Source of the DNA: Pachypanchax playfairii
Lineage: Eukaryota; Chordata; Actinopteri; Cyprinodontiformes; Aplocheilidae
NCBI GenBank assembly: GCA_006937955.1
Contig: SSNP01000010.1
Location: 3,683,328-3,747,327 of the forward strand
DNA: 64,000 nucleotides
Direction: 5' to 3'
A model generated the notes under the pieces. The model was given only the letters and a program-made list of their open reading frames with translations. It searched no databases and was not told the origin of the DNA. The translations under genes and the position numbers were made by a program. This document shows, piece after piece, positions 1 through 13,900 of the stretch (within the stretch, counting starts at the first letter, position 1; each line of letters begins with the position of its first letter).

Positions 1-1866
1 CCTCGAGCTAAAGGAGCAGTTCCCACAGCAACACAGAATATCCATTCATATGTCAATGTTCATCTGCTTGTCTGAAGTCGGGTCACAAAGGGAGCAGAAT
101 AAAAACATCCCTCTTCTCAAACAGGGAAAGACGGAGGCTTCAAATCAAAGAGAGGTCACATATTTAACATGAAGAGATGCACGCTGCATTTTGTTTTTCA
201 AATTGCTGGATCTCTTTAGCTTTTATCAAATTTAAAACTTGATTTGTCTGCAGACAAAACCCTTCGTAACTTTATACCACCGCTGCTGCAACTTCTCTTA
301 TTTCATAAAAAAGGGAAGTTTATCATTGTCTTCCTACTTGTTTAGAGTGAAACACATCTAAGTTGTTTGTTAAAGGCAGAACTAAAAACAATGACAATGC
401 TGCACGTATTCACACAGTCACAGTGAAACAGGCCAATTTGTTTTTTTCAAATTACCCAAATAGATTCTTACATTAATATGTGAGATAAAGGACGATAGAT
501 GGAGAGTTGAAATCCTGGATTCCCTCCCACATGCAGCTGACCACTCATGTCTTTAAGTGGGAGGGAGTGACGAACTGGAAATTTGCAGTGAATGTTAAAA
601 ACCCTTTTTCAGTGTCTGAGAGGTGTGTAGGTGGATGCAGGTACGGATCACAGTCGGTCGCAATTTCTATTACTGAGTATTAAAATTTATAAGACCCACA
701 TAAAAAAGTTAAACATGAAACATTTATTTTTAAATATATTTTAAGCATTTTGTGTATTGTTCTTTGATTTTTACCCTTTTACACAATTCTACAGTCAAAA
801 CAAAGAGAGGAGGGCTGTTTAAAAGATGGCACTTCAAAAGATTTGAGTTTTCAGATACTTTAAAATATTTATTAAGACATGAACCTCCCTGTCCCTCTGC
901 TTCCATGTGGTTGGGTTTCAGAGTTCAGTTGCTCATCCTTTGAATTAACAGAGCATATTCAATATGTTTAGGTTTTGATTAAAAAAAGAAAATGTTTGCT
1001 ATATCAGTTTCTGCAAAACCCTGATGTCTGATGAACAAAATAAAACAGAAATAGATGTTTCATAGTTTGTTTTCAGCTGTAGTAAATGAAAGTCAAATGT
1101 TTAAGTTTTATAAATATGTTTAGTCCTCAAACCTCCTTAAAGCAGAGGTAAGAGTTTTATTTTCTTTAGCTTGTAATAGAAGGAATATAGTAAAATACAA
1201 AATACAATGTCTTTGTTCAATTGTCTGAAAGAAAAACAAAACTTGCAAGAATTCAAACTTTCTCAGATGTAGAAGTTTATAGTGGTGGTGTGTTCATGAC
1301 AGTGTATAAAACTGTTAGAGAAACAAATGCAAAACTTCAGAAAAAAAAGACTTTTGCAGAAGAGCTTATATATATATATATATAGTTATAGCTGAGCCTG
1401 ATATTCCATATTTATAATCACTTATCTCACACATGGAGGTTTAATATGTCTCACTGACACCTACAAACCAAAATTAATCAGCTCAGTAACCAGAAATCAC
1501 TATCACATGTTTGCAGCCTTTGCTTGGCTCCTGATTGTTTTCAAGCTTGAACGGACAAATGAACGTCTTTGGCTGAGAATTTGTGTGTTTTTGATAAGTA
1601 AGGAACTTTTGACTTTGGTGTTAAGATGTGTCTCAGGTGAAGGTTGTTGTTGTTGTTTGCTGGTTGTTGCTTCATGTTGAGAATACATTTCTAAGAAAGA
1701 AAAACTTGTATTTGAACATTTAATAGCTAATAATATATTACATGTTTCCTGGAAAAGTTATGTTTTAGCCATGTTACTTTAGCCAAGTCAACCAGTTCAT
1801 TTCAGAGAGAAAAGGGAAGTTTAAACCTTCTATTCCATCAGTCATACTGATGAATGTAAACACCTG
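1..1866. other. AT-rich non-coding DNA, no gene seen
   Basis: No open frame in this stretch looks like an exon of a known family. The only visible structure is a short (TA)n microsatellite at about 1367-1384. The short open frames here have low-complexity, AT-driven composition. Confidence 0.6.
1367..1384. repeat. (TA)n microsatellite
   Basis: Nine uninterrupted TA units can be read directly. It is a short simple repeat and probably polymorphic. Confidence 0.85.
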
Positions 1867-2205
1867 CAGTCACCTGTTGGAGGAGCTTCAGATCAGGTGA
1901 TGTAAAGAGGCTGAACAAACTGATAAAGAAAGCTATTTCTGTTCTGGAGACTGATCTGGAGTCATTTGAGTTAAATACGTAAAGGAGGATGAAGAACATG
2001 ATGGAAAACCTTCATCATCCTCTTCACAACACAGTAACTCAACAACAGAGTGTCTTCAGCCAGAACCTTCTTCAGATCTGCTACAACACAGACCTTCCTG
2101 TCCACAGCTAGAACCCTCTATAATGACTCTCTGAAGAAAAACTGAGTTACTACAACATCTAATTTCTCTTGTGGGATTAATAAAGTCTGTTTAAATTGAG
2201 TTAAA
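1867..2205 (+). mobile_element. 3' end of a non-LTR retrotransposon (LINE), 5'-truncated, decayed
   Basis: The + strand reads as the C-terminal tail of a fish LINE reverse transcriptase. There is a block reading roughly RLNKLIKKAISVLETDLE (from about 1904), then a block with HHPLH (about 2012-2026), then broken frames and a short 3' end with GGGATTAATAAAG at about 2173. Its last ~170 bases match, in reverse orientation, the fragment at 20799-20962, so the family is multicopy in this window. The frame carries stops, so it is a dead copy. I recognise the RLxxLIxKA...HPLH pattern from teleost LINE ORFs (L2/Rex1-like) but cannot fix the clade. Confidence 0.7.
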
Positions 2206-2840
2206 AAAAGTTAACTAGCTGTGACAAGGCAGAAATGAACAAAATAACCAGATTTACTAAAATTAAAACTGAAAATAAAAGTTAACTAAACACAGAAAAT
2301 CACAAAGAAAATCCAAAAATAACACACACACACTGCCCTACTTAACAAAGAACAAGTAAAAATTGCACTAAAACTAATGTTATCTTAGGAACGGAACAAA
2401 AAACTATAATGACTGAATACCAAAAAACATTAGGCTGAAAACATTTGTATCTAAATGAGAAACAAAATGATGCACAAACACCTTTTACAAGTATGATGCA
2501 CCCAGACCGGAACATTTCAACCTTCTCGCTGCAATAAAAGCAACTTCTGTGGCGAATATCAATCACTAAAAAAATGATGATACTTTGCAGCGTTTGTCTG
2601 ATGTCGCTTCTCATTTTATGTCAATTCATTTTTCAAAGCTAAACTAAACCCCCCATTTTGTAGATGTTTCATGTTTCATGACCAAAACGTGAAGTGAAAC
2701 TGTAATTGTTGACATCACAACCAGAGACAAAACACCAAGTCAAGTCGTTGATGTGAAAAAGCATTAAGTCCAGCATCAGTCTGGCAGTGTGACGTGTTGA
2801 ATGTCATGATTTACATCTAAGTCCTGAAGAATTGATTTAT
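2206..2840. other. Non-coding, nothing recognised
   Basis: AT-rich sequence with scattered stops in all frames. A 90-residue minus-strand frame (2342-2614) is cysteine- and phenylalanine-rich and has no recognisable domain, so it is not called as a gene. Confidence 0.5.
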
Positions 2841-2857
2841 CAGCTAAAATGCACAAT

Positions 2858-2935
2858 GCGCTTGCAGTGGAGCCCCCTCCAGCAGGTGGCGCCCTAGGCG
2901 ACCACCCAGCCTATGCCAAGAACCGCCTCTGGCAG
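2858..2935. repeat. Interspersed repeat fragment
   Basis: A GC-rich island containing GTGGCGCCCTAGGCGACC and ending CCGCCTCTGGCAG resembles the terminal part of a repeat I remember from many teleost genomes. It contains the CTCF-like 14-mer listed separately. The family name is not certain. Confidence 0.4.
2879..2892 (+). promoter_or_regulatory. CTCF-like motif, forward
   Basis: CCAGCAGGTGGCGC fits the CTCF core consensus CCASYAGRKGGC without mismatch. The identical 14-mer occurs on the minus strand at 50785-50798. Binding is inferred only. Confidence 0.4.
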
Positions 2936-4523
2936 TGTTTAGAGAATAACATTAAATGAACTACTTATGCATCAAGAACTTTCTCATACTTTTACAAAAT
3001 GTCATTCAGGTTCAGGAGTACCTGGATGACATGGTACCTGTTCATATTATATCAGACCCACAGAGCTCCAGAACCAGCTCTGAATACACCAACTCCAGAT
3101 AAAACACATATTGATCCTTCCCTGATGACTCTGTATATAAAACCCTGAGCTTTTCACTGGTGTTTTATTCTCTTTTGTTCAGCTGCAGCTCTTAACTTCA
3201 TTCCACCTGTCATTGTTCTGTGTATTTTTCCTTTCTTTTCTCAGATAAAGTTTGTGTTTCCTTTTAAAAAGAGGAAATATTATAACAAAGCATGAGTTCA
3301 TTTCAGTAACTGAGTCCAAATAAATTGCAGCTAGATAAAAGTAATCTCCTCTGCCTTGTGTCTCATGAATATGTTTTATATCACCGACAAATGGTCTTCT
3401 GAGCAAAGACGGAAATAAAATATTGCAAATGGGAAAATTATAATAATAAATACAACAAAACCCACAATAAGAAGTCACTTTACTTGATATTAAATCAACC
3501 ATCTTGCGTAATTCTTGAAAGCAACACAGAGCAAAGCACTATGCAAATATTCCTGCCTGAAACCACGAAGCTCAAGACAAAGTGTGAAACCACCAACTCT
3601 GATCTAATATTAGAGAAAAACACCAAATTGCTTCGAGGAACACAAAAATCAGCATCGCTCTAAGCTTGTCTATCAGTTTACTGGTCAGCTTGGACACCAC
3701 CTGAGTTTAGACAAAAATACATCTGATAGCTGCTTGACATGTTTCCCAAAATACTGTAGAAACCACGTGTTTCCTGTTCTGAGAAACACTGACAAAATCT
3801 CTGTTCTTGTGATTTGTATATTCAGATTAGAGTGTAACTGTTCTTTCAGGTTCTTTGGACCCCTGACCTTTATATTTTGTGTTGTAAATGTTTTATGACA
3901 ATAACTTTAATGAACGTCTCCTCTTGTTGTTATGAGTGTGACTGTGGGTTCAGTCGGGTTCAACCCATCCTGAACAAAGGGTTTTCTGCAAAACTCTCAT
4001 GTAAGATTTTATTTTAGAACACTCAACTAAACAAAAGCAGAAGCTTGAACGTGTCTATTGACGTGATTTTAAAGCATGTGCACAAATACCTCTGTGTGTA
4101 AATGACGGATTGAATGTTGAATTTTCTGTGTCGACATCTTCGGTCGTGTAAGAAGTTGTTGCTTTGCAGGGTGAATAAACTGTTTGCACACATTGTTTTT
4201 ATCAAGACATCACTATTAGGGGGCTGGAATACTCAGTTAAACTGAATAAAAAAGAACTAACATGACTCCCAGATAAAGGACGAATACATCTGACTTCCAC
4301 TGTCCTCAGATCTGTTTTTTTTAAATATAGGATTAAATGTTTGGATGCTGAAAATGTTTCTACAGAGATGTATCATTACCCAGCGTGCTTGTTGTGCTGT
4401 AGGAGATGTGATCATGAGGAAACATCTCTTTTTTTTTTAAGGTCAAAGTTCCTTGCTCAGAGGAAGTCCAGATCAAGACAAATCCATATCAAACAAGACA
4501 TGAGGGTGTGTTTGTAGAAGGAT
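2936..4523. other. Non-coding, nothing recognised
   Basis: No exon-like frame with convincing splice sites and no clear repeat. Small open frames on the minus strand (3179-3502, 4023-4205) lack recognisable motifs. Confidence 0.5.
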
Positions 4524-4965
4524 TTGGGTTTCTCTGTCATCACAGGACTTCACTCCACAGAGGCAGAGCAGAAGTTCAACTACAGAAGACAGGAAGCCAG
4601 AGGGGAAATTATGCAGTACAGAGAGATGGAGATCAACCCTGTGGTGTGTGTGTTGGGGAGGGGGAGTTGTATGGCAGCTTGTGAGGCAAGGGCAACCAAT
4701 CCCACTGCTGCAGTGGACTCACAATCACTGGCTGTGGGATTAATTTACAGTGATCATGATGTGCTTTATTCTCAGAAAGGAAAGATAGGAGCCGAGCCCC
4801 CCTCCCATCCCTCCTCCTCGTTCTTTAGACTTGAACACCCCCACCTAATAGTTTTCTCCCAGCCCACCCTGTACTACACACCCCTGCTGGGTCAATCTCT
4901 GGAGTGCTGATGAGGCTCTGCTGGAGGCTGATGCTGCGGATTTCAGGCGACAGATGGGTGAGTTT
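4524..4965. promoter_or_regulatory. Candidate conserved regulatory island or 5' exon
   Basis: This island is richer in GC than its surroundings and lacks simple repeats. It is open for 128 codons on the + strand, but the translation shows no known domain. It contains a bicoid/OTX-type GGATTAAT (about 4737), a RUNX-like CCTGTGGTGTG (about 4638) and a good splice-donor sequence (GATGGGTGAGT, about 4954-4964). An enhancer or the first non-coding exon of an unseen transcript fits better than a protein gene. Confidence 0.3.
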
Positions 4966-7900
4966 TCAGGCAGCTGAGCTTCACGGCCCACTGGCTCTGC
5001 CAGCCTCTCTGAGTCACGTTTGAGTGTGTGATGATGTCATTTTTGTTTAGATTTACATGTCAGAGTGAGCAAGAATAGTAGAGAAGTGGGTTGAAGCAAA
5101 GCTCGCCTCAGTTGTCGCTGGAAGATCATTACAAAAGCACAGCTGGGCTTCAACAGCTGTCTGTATGCACTCTTAAAGTTATGTAACAACATCATGTTTT
5201 TACATGGTTTTTGCATGGATAAACCTGTTGATCTTATGCATGAAATTTACCAGAAAACAAGACATAAGTGTTACTGGTAGTGAACTATTAACTTGATTAA
5301 TTTGTGTGTTTTCTATTTGCATTTTTAGCTGTTTGACATCCGTTTTATTCTATGAGTTTATTGCATGCAACTATCAACATGCTCCTTTATTCTGATGACA
5401 GTTACTTATGTATGACATTTAATAATAATCACGGTGAATGTAACACTCATGCATCAACATTTGTGTATCAGGTTGTGTTGCACATGCAAACAATAATATA
5501 AATTAAGAAATAAAACCAGAATATTGTATTTGTGGTTTAACACAGAAATTCTTTTTAACATCACATGACTAAGTGACAAAACAATTTAAACCAATTAAAG
5601 ATGGATTTTTTTTTTCAGCTGAATGTGACTGAACATAGTATTTTATTTACAAAACTATCAAAACTGATGTCTTTTGTGCAAGAGGACCCAAACACAGGAT
5701 ATAAACTCTCAAATAAAAATAAAGTGCAGGACAGTAAACAGACTGGAAATCTAAACATTTAAAAGATCATACATCCAAGAAACAAGAACTGAAACGAGGT
5801 TGTTAAAGAACAGAAACACATCAACACATGTCAACAACATCGACTAACTTCTTGCAAAGAGCAAAGCAGAATAACCACAGCAGGGAAATTATTAGTAACA
5901 TGGAGCTGAGACAAACCATAACAGCAAGTAGGTGTGAGACTAGTTGGAAACTGAGCTGCATTTAATGCATAAATAATGCAAAATAACAGAAATTAAGAGA
6001 AAACTAAGTAAATACAATCTAAACACAAACAAATCAGACACACTGCTTTCAGACTACTTAGTAGTAACAACAGGAAGTAACACTTTTCTGTGTGGATGCC
6101 TGTTTTGCATGATTCTTATCTACAAATTGACATGAACTGCAATGGACACCTGCTTTCTTCAGTCAGCAGTACACATGACCTTCTACCTGTCAGTCAAACC
6201 AGTGACTGGTGCACTGATGCATCACAGGTTTGCATAATCAGCTTCAGCCTGAGATTTGACAACTCAGACAAAGTAGAGCACAAGAAAAAAAAAAGAAATT
6301 GTAAGTCTTGTCTCTCAGCAGTCTATGACAAAAGCAAAAGTAATGGAAGTTCTTCTAAAACAGGAAGTGGGTTAAATTATTTTTTTTTCTGGCACTCAAA
6401 GCTCCAACTGAAAGAAATGTGTAACAAATTTTTACTTTATGACCTGATTAAAGCAGATATGTAGGTGATCACCTGATTTGATTTGACTTGAGGTTTTTAT
6501 TTATCCCAGCTTTGTTACACTGAAAACGGATCCAGAACATGTTGCAGCTCATGTATGTGAACATCATCACATCATTTTCAACCACCAGAGATGCTGTTCT
6601 GAGGTTCCCACATGTTACCTTCTAAATCCAATAACCTTTTATCACTTTTTGTTTGATATGATGAGTGAAAAGGTTATAAAATGTTGCTTTGTACTGAATT
6701 GAACTACTACCAGCTGTTAATATGCAAAAATAAAGAGTTTAAATTGGGCTAAATTAAATGAGAAGATCTGACAATATCATATTTACAGTGTATTCTTATA
6801 GCGCTGTTTGTTTGTTTGACATTACATAGTAAACATTTTAAAAATAACCATACATCTTTGTTAGAATGACTTTGTTTTGATGTCTTTAACAAGAACAAAT
6901 GAGGCTGAAAAGCTAGTAAAATAAAAATGATGGATGTCCCAGTTCTGCTCATTATCTGTGCAGGACTCTTTTCACATAAAAGCACACTGAGTATAAAAAT
7001 CAGCTTCCTGTACAGATCAGTTTGTGATGTTCGGGGACTCAGTGGAGACTGACTGACTGTAATCACACTGAGATCGCTACTAGTAATGACAGAGAACGCT
7101 GCGTCTGGATAGACACCTCCTGCCAGGAGCAGGTAAATCACAGGAGACGCTCCTCAGCTGGAGTTTCTCTCAAAATACATATTTGAACAAAGGGGTGTGT
7201 CTTTAAAGTCAATCAAATACACTGAAAATTACACATCACCCCCTTTTACTGGGTTCAACTGATAAGTAAATTATTTGAAATGTCAGAGAAATTACTTTTT
7301 AAAAGTTGTTCTTAAATATTTAAATGCTTAAAGATTATAATACATATATTTTTAAAGGTATTAATCAACATCCTGCTTCCTGTTTGTTCTGCTAAGTCAG
7401 TGTCAGGAAGTTTCAGCCCTGCAGCTGATCTCAGCCCTCAGTTACATTTTAAAGGACTCGATGCTTCTTTTTAAAAATGCATAATTTATGACACATACCC
7501 AAAAGCTCTTGATATATTTTGGCAAAGGAAGAAAAATGGACTGAATATTTTAACTGTATTTACAGACTTTAAACACTAATCGACCATTTATGGTGGACTA
7601 TGCTTCTAAATGTACTTTACAGTATGTCTGTGTTCTATGTCTAATAATGTTTATTTATCTTTACAAATCAAAAGGGCAAATGTGAAATGGAGCCAAATTC
7701 CTTGTGTGTGTAATAAACATTTATGTACTTGGCCACAAATCTAAACTAACTGCACTATATTTGACCTGAGCTGTGAAGATTGTTCAGTATTTCTACATCT
7801 TAGCTCAGCTTTGATTCCTCAAACCAAACAAAGATCTCTTCATAAATAAATTCCCTGCTGATATCAAATGACAGTCTTCCTCTCACATCTGCATTTGGCC

Positions 7901-9360
7901 AGTCAGGCATCTTTGATAAATGATAAATTTGACCTTCTTTTTTAAGATAGCATCAGCATGTTGTGATTCTAAGCATCCTTAGCTTCTTTATTTTACCCAA
8001 TTTTCTTATTTTCCTCCATTTTTTTTCTTCTTCTCTTTTACTTTCTGTTTACAGATGAGCCCAAGACCAGCTCACTCTCTGTTCGGATGGTAGAGATTAC
8101 TTTCATCTCTTAGCTTTTAAGCATTTCAAGCATCACTGTAACTGGTGTCCACCAGCTTATTGGTGACTGTTATGGCTCTAGTGATGTTTTCACATCCTCC
8201 AGCTGACTATTCTCTATCCCCTATAGAGAACCCCTATCATTTTGTTTTGTCTTTGTAGGAGATGCAGGTCACTGGTGTCTGATATGGTCTGAGCTTCAGT
8301 CTCAGATTCAGGACTTGATTCTAACACTGGGATGGTGTGAATGATGATGAAGCCTCTCTGGCTTGTTGTTCTGGCTCCATCTCGTTGTAACATATTCGTT
8401 GTACCACATTAATTTCTGGCAGCGATAGATGATTCATGTAAAAATGTCATAATAATTAGTTGGAAATGAAGTGAAACCTGTGAGGATTGATATGACGCTG
8501 ACGGCTGAGAACGTTCACCAGCATTTGTTGTTCAGGTTGGCTTTTGGTATGTTTAAGAAGTTTGATACACTTGAACAAGCTGGTTTTAAGTTAAAAAAAT
8601 ACATACTACTTTACTAGAGTTGACAAAAATAGATACATACGCAAACATCTGGGACTAAGTGACATTTTTGCCTTATGTTGGGATGGTTCCTTCTCATTTT
8701 GGCCAGTCACAAAACAAATCTCAAGCTGAAATGGCCTGCTATTATTTTGAAAGCTGCACTGAGAGAACAATTTGCATCCATCAGCACAAATACTATGATT
8801 TTTATCCAACATCCATTCAATGATTTTCCATAGGTAGAGTTGATATATTGGAGGCTGTTTGCAAAGCCATTTACTTTTAGAGAAAAGTTATGAATCTGAT
8901 GCAGATATACAGATATCACGTGGAATGAATGACAAGTGGAGAGATCAGTGGGCCGTCACAGAAAAATACAAAAAATCTTTATACAAAGCTGATAAAAAAC
9001 CTTACGCCTCACTTTCACCTATAATCTCAGTCAGCATATTCAAACTGCGTGAAACTATATGATGAGGAAAGCAATACAACAAAACAGTTTGACTATTTTT
9101 TTTATATCTGAAGCACAATATTTTATGTTTCCATTTATTTTTCATTTATTTTCACAATAAACTGCAAACAAGACAGAATGTATTGAAGGTTTTCTAAACG
9201 CCACATAAACTGTGAATTATTGTCATAAAACTTTAAATATTTTCAGAGGCAGTAATGGAGTGTTGTTTTCTTAATAGGCCATAAAATAAACAAGACTGCA
9301 TTTAACATCAGCAGAAATCTAAAACACGTGGTTATAGAGTACAACAACTTTCTCTCCACC
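4966..9360. other. Non-coding, nothing recognised
   Basis: A long AT-rich stretch. The largest frames (6090-6464 +, 6749-7141 -) have compositions expected from chance and no motif I recognise. No tRNA or clear repeat unit was seen. Confidence 0.5.
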
Positions 9361-9485
9361 TGACAGCACCACCGCGGCGATCCATTTATTTAAATTAGAG
9401 AATATTGTGCGTTCCTTCCCACTTCACTGGAGCTAATTAGCACTGCAAGACATTTGGAAGAGGGTGAACAGAATCAATGTCTGCA
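9361..9485. promoter_or_regulatory. Candidate conserved non-coding element with homeodomain palindrome
   Basis: A compact non-repetitive island contains ACCGCGGCGATCC (about 9370) and the palindromic homeodomain-type site GCTAATTAGCA (9433-9443). The same 11-mer occurs in another candidate island at 27496-27506. Regulatory function is inferred. Confidence 0.25.
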
Positions 9486-10369
9486 CCCTGTTTAGACACA
9501 TAGAACTGCTTAGTGATACTTGAACCACTGGTAAAACTTGAACCAGTGACTTTTTTTCAGATCACAGTGTCACGTGCCCCCAATTAAATCTTTCTTTACA
9601 GATGGTTAACATCCTCATGGGGATTAAACAAGCACTATGAAGCTTGTGAGGAAAATTGGTTTCATCCTTGTTTTACTGTTGGAATAAATAATAATGACGT
9701 TACTGTTCTGTTTTCCTTATATTTAATTTAACAGTGTAAGAATTTGTGTCTTAGGCAAAAAAATAAAAATCTTAGGACTTTTAGTCTTCAGAACCCACAT
9801 TTTATTCTTATGGTCATAATGACTGATATTTAATTTTGCAAAATATTTTGTATTTTTAGGCACAGAAACAATTGACTGAGTTCCTACTGTGGATATGTGT
9901 TTCATCCAAATTTTATCATTTTAAAATTGTAGATCCAAAACTAATGATATGGTTTAATAATGTGTTACAATGTAATGTGAAGTTCAGATGCCTGGAAAAT
10001 TCTTATTAGCTAAATTGTTTCAGTTCTTTAATAATAAAGGAGTTAGAAGGTAAAGTATTACTATTACTATTAAAGCAGATTTGTTTTTACAGGTGTTATA
10101 ATATGAGTCCATCAATCTGCCTTTTTCATCAGATGGAGGAAAATAACATGGAAATATGTTTCGGTTTCACCCTCTGTCTAAGGCAAGTGGAAAAAGTCAA
10201 TCTTGATAAATGAGCAGAGATTTTTCAAATTATCTCAAATAACTGTGATTACACAGTATTATAAGAGGCTCTGTCAGTGGAGCAGATGGTGAAAACTGTA
10301 AAGGAGATGAGACAGAAAGAAAAAAGAAAAGCTGGAGAGTAAAACAAATTTTTCTGACTGCTGGTGAAT
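9486..10369. other. Non-coding, nothing recognised
   Basis: AT-rich DNA with no credible exon, RNA gene or repeat. Confidence 0.5.
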
Positions 10370-10990
10370 TTCTTACAGTTATTGTCGGGGGGGTGGAGCG
10401 GGGTGTGATCTGGGTTCTGGGGAGCTGCCTTCTTTTACTTGTGTTCTTCCTGCCAGGTGTGTGCTGGGCAGGGCGTGTTGCCTGCTGCTCTGGCTCTAGG
10501 AGGAGAGTTGACTGATGAGGCATCACCTCTCCTACTCTACACAGTTTGAAAGCCGGACCTCTGCCAGACACAAGTTGCACAACTTCTCTGTTTTCTCCTG
10601 TTTGCACCACCAGCTGGATCCTCAAGACGTTTCCAAATGACGAGCTCACCTCTCCAGCGTGCTCCTCCTGGTCTCAGAAAGGACCATCACCAACCTTACC
10701 TACTCTTGTTAGTGTCCAGCTGGACACATCTAGTCCTAGCTCCTGGGTCCCATGCTACCTTCAGGCTCCATCTGTAAGGAAATCCACTGACAGTAAGAAC
10801 TTTATCTACCTCATTCAGATCTCTTCAATCTAACCCACTCCTCTCCTCTTCCACCAGATCTGACACAGCCTCTGCGCTGACCCACAGCTCCCGGATTATT
10901 TGAAGTAATACAATTTTCTTACCTTGTTTAACTGTCTGGAATCTGCTCATTATGACCTAATTGATTATTGAAACTTTTTGATTACAGAAG
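10370..10990. repeat. Probable interspersed repeat (GC-richer block)
   Basis: About 600 bases of distinctly higher GC than either flank. It includes CTGACACAGCCTCTGCGCTG and CCACAGCTCCCGG (about 10860-10895), phrases I associate with a repeated teleost sequence. The + frame 10546-10833 and the overlapping - frame 10230-10649 are both open, but neither shows a domain. A retroelement-derived fragment is the most likely reading; a decayed gene cannot be excluded. Confidence 0.35.
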
Positions 10991-13900
10991 AACCTGCAGC
11001 TATGAAAGAAATTAGACTTTTATTATTATTTCTAATAAAGCCAGTGTCTTTGCAGCCACACTGAGACACTTTCCAAGAACTTTCAAACTCAAACAGGAAG
11101 AAGTTTTAAGTTCTTAGAGTCCTAAAACTCAATAGCAGTGTGGACACTAAGGAAAAAAAAGTCAAGTTTGTCATAAATAAAATTACGAGATTATAAATGT
11201 ACTGTAACAATGTCAGAATATTTCACCACAACTCTTTCCTCAAACTTTGACTTGTTTAATTAAATGCTTCCTATTGTGTTATTTCCTCTGAACATCGACA
11301 TTTAAACGGACCATTTTCCTAATGACCTGTCATCATTATCTTTTTGATGTGTTGCCCATAACCCTTCTATCTCTAATGACATTTAGGCCTTGTTTTCAGC
11401 TCCTGCTGGTGGTGACAGAGAAGGTGAAGCTTTTATATTGTTTAATCTGTGGGACATGAAAAAACAAGAGTTTTTGGATGGATTAGGGTAATGGTGGAAC
11501 CCCTGTGGCGCTGTAAATTCATTCTGCCTTTGTAACGTTGATATTCACTCAGCAAGAGTCAGGTCAGAGGCTGCACCTGTTACTGAGTTCAAACTAGGAA
11601 ACAAAAACAAATACTAGAGAGCTTTAAAATGAGAACAGTGCACATGTTAACATATTCATTAATTTTGAAAATATACGTTCCTCCTTTCAACATTTTAAAT
11701 GGGATTCTCAAGCAGGAGCTTTTTTTCCTCCCATCCTTACAGATGTAGGAAATTTGAATCATTCAACAAGCAATTTTTCAAATGGCAAGAGGTGAACCAC
11801 ACGCTGCACCTCCAGCCTGCCGGAGAAGCTGGTTAAAATGATGGACATTGTATAAATAGCTTTTCAAACTGGTTGTTGAGTGGAAATAGAAAGTAATTCT
11901 AACACATGATGAATGTCCAACATGGTATAAAAAGATTCATTCTTTTCAGGTAAACATAAAAAGTGTTGGTTGTTATGATGAAATAAAATAATCTTTAAAA
12001 AAAATGACAACTCTTTGTCTTTTCTGAACAATCAGGATAAAAATATAGAAAATCGCGATTTAAATTAAATTGAGACAAAGTGAGGAAGTGAACATGTGAC
12101 GAATAAAAAGGCCAAAGCAGATTTTTGTTGTTAAATTGAGCAAATTAAAAACAAAGCAAACCTTTTTATGATTTAATTATTTGGTTTCATGTAGGTTCAA
12201 ATCCTTCTTTGTATCCCAGACATGAATTGCGTGACATCACAACTTTCTTCAACAAATAAGTTCTTTAATAATTCAACAAAGTGAACAGTCTCCTTGATTC
12301 TTCTGCATCTTTCTTTCTTTTTAAAGTGTTACATTATTTATTTCAGGTAGTGACCGTCCCTGTGAGGTCATGGTGTTTTTCTAAGAGGTGATTAGTGTTG
12401 CTATAAGTCTAATCTGATCTCTTCAGTCCTGCATTAAAAGCTTTGATGATGCAAGTGAGTAATCACATTCAATCATGTGACCATCCTGTGTTCTCTTTTT
12501 ATTTGTGTGAGTGAATAATTTTATTGATTCAGGTGATGCTTTGTTTTAGTTCACTATCACCTGTCATGCTGCACACCTGGTCCTCACTCACCAGCTCCTC
12601 CCATTTTACCTGTCCAGTACCAGATTGATTAATTACTCTGATCAATTCTACATGCTTCCATCAGAATTTGAAGTCCTTGTTTCCTGTCATCATGTTTCTG
12701 ATCCTGGTCTGCCTCTTCATATTTGAACTTCATGTTTTGATTTATCTGATATTCCATATGAGATTATGAAATGCCTTTGGTGAACTTCTCTCTGCTCTTG
12801 TCCCAGTTGAATGACATCATCATTAACAAAGTTTGTTAACTTCAGCTGCAACTCCTTTCAGTCCCTCTGTAAGATCTCTTCCTTATCCACATCAAGAAGA
12901 TTGTTTCTCTAATAAAATGGAAAATAAGAACTTCTAATACTGCTGTGAGATTTCTGCTGACCACGCCCTGCTGTTAGATCACTCAAAGAGACGATAATGG
13001 ACTTTATTAGTCATCATATTATCAACACTTTCAAGATCTTACCTGTTCTTTCCGCCACAGTTCCACCCAAAGACAGCAGTCAATTCCAGAAACCTGTCAG
13101 ACTCCTCCTCCTCATTGCTGTTTTAAATAAAAATCTTTAAACTGTCATTCATGTTTTCATTTGTGCATTTGAGTCCACTTTAAAATGTCACAAGCTAACT
13201 TAGTTTGAAGTTTGGAAAACTCGTCTCTTCAACTCTCCTGCTAAGCATCTGTTAACAGGGAATAAAACTATTGTCTCGTGCTGTAAATGTACCACTGAAC
13301 AAAACTGTCCAAAATTTCATACAAAAATGTGCCTGCAGCTTTTAGAATGGTAATTTAAGAACATGTTTGCCTGTAAACAGAGGGTAAAAATCTTTTGCTG
13401 TTTGAATCATCTTGCAAACCAGAAAAAAAGGTGCAAAACATCACAAATGCAAACAATTTCAGCCTCATGAGTTAAAAGAAAATCCGCCTTTACTTTGTAA
13501 AAATGTTCCATTTAAAGCTGAATCCTGAGATGCTGATGAGCAGCTTCCTTAAGGGAAGCATCAAATTCCTTCTGGCACTTGAATGTGGAATGACCATTGT
13601 GGATTGATTTTTTTTATTAATCAGTTCTTTAAATAGACCCACACACACACACACATTTAGACATCTTTATAGCTCTGGTGTCAACACATTCTTGGCTGGA
13701 AAGCCACAGCATGTTGTGTCTTGTTTTATATTCTAAACTATGGGCAGGTCTCTTCCCAAAGACTTTGCTGCTGGTACTACTCATGGTGCCTTCATGATAA
13801 TTTGGAATAGTCCTATTAACTACTGTATTGTGAAACTTGCCAAAGGAATGACAGATGGTGAAACTTGATTTTGGTGACTGAAGTTGTGGACAGTTTAATG

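Noticed and set aside
6749..7141. 130-codon minus-strand frame starting MIYLLLAGG, possible immune receptor segment
   Set aside because: No recombination signal, cysteine pattern or splice structure supports it.
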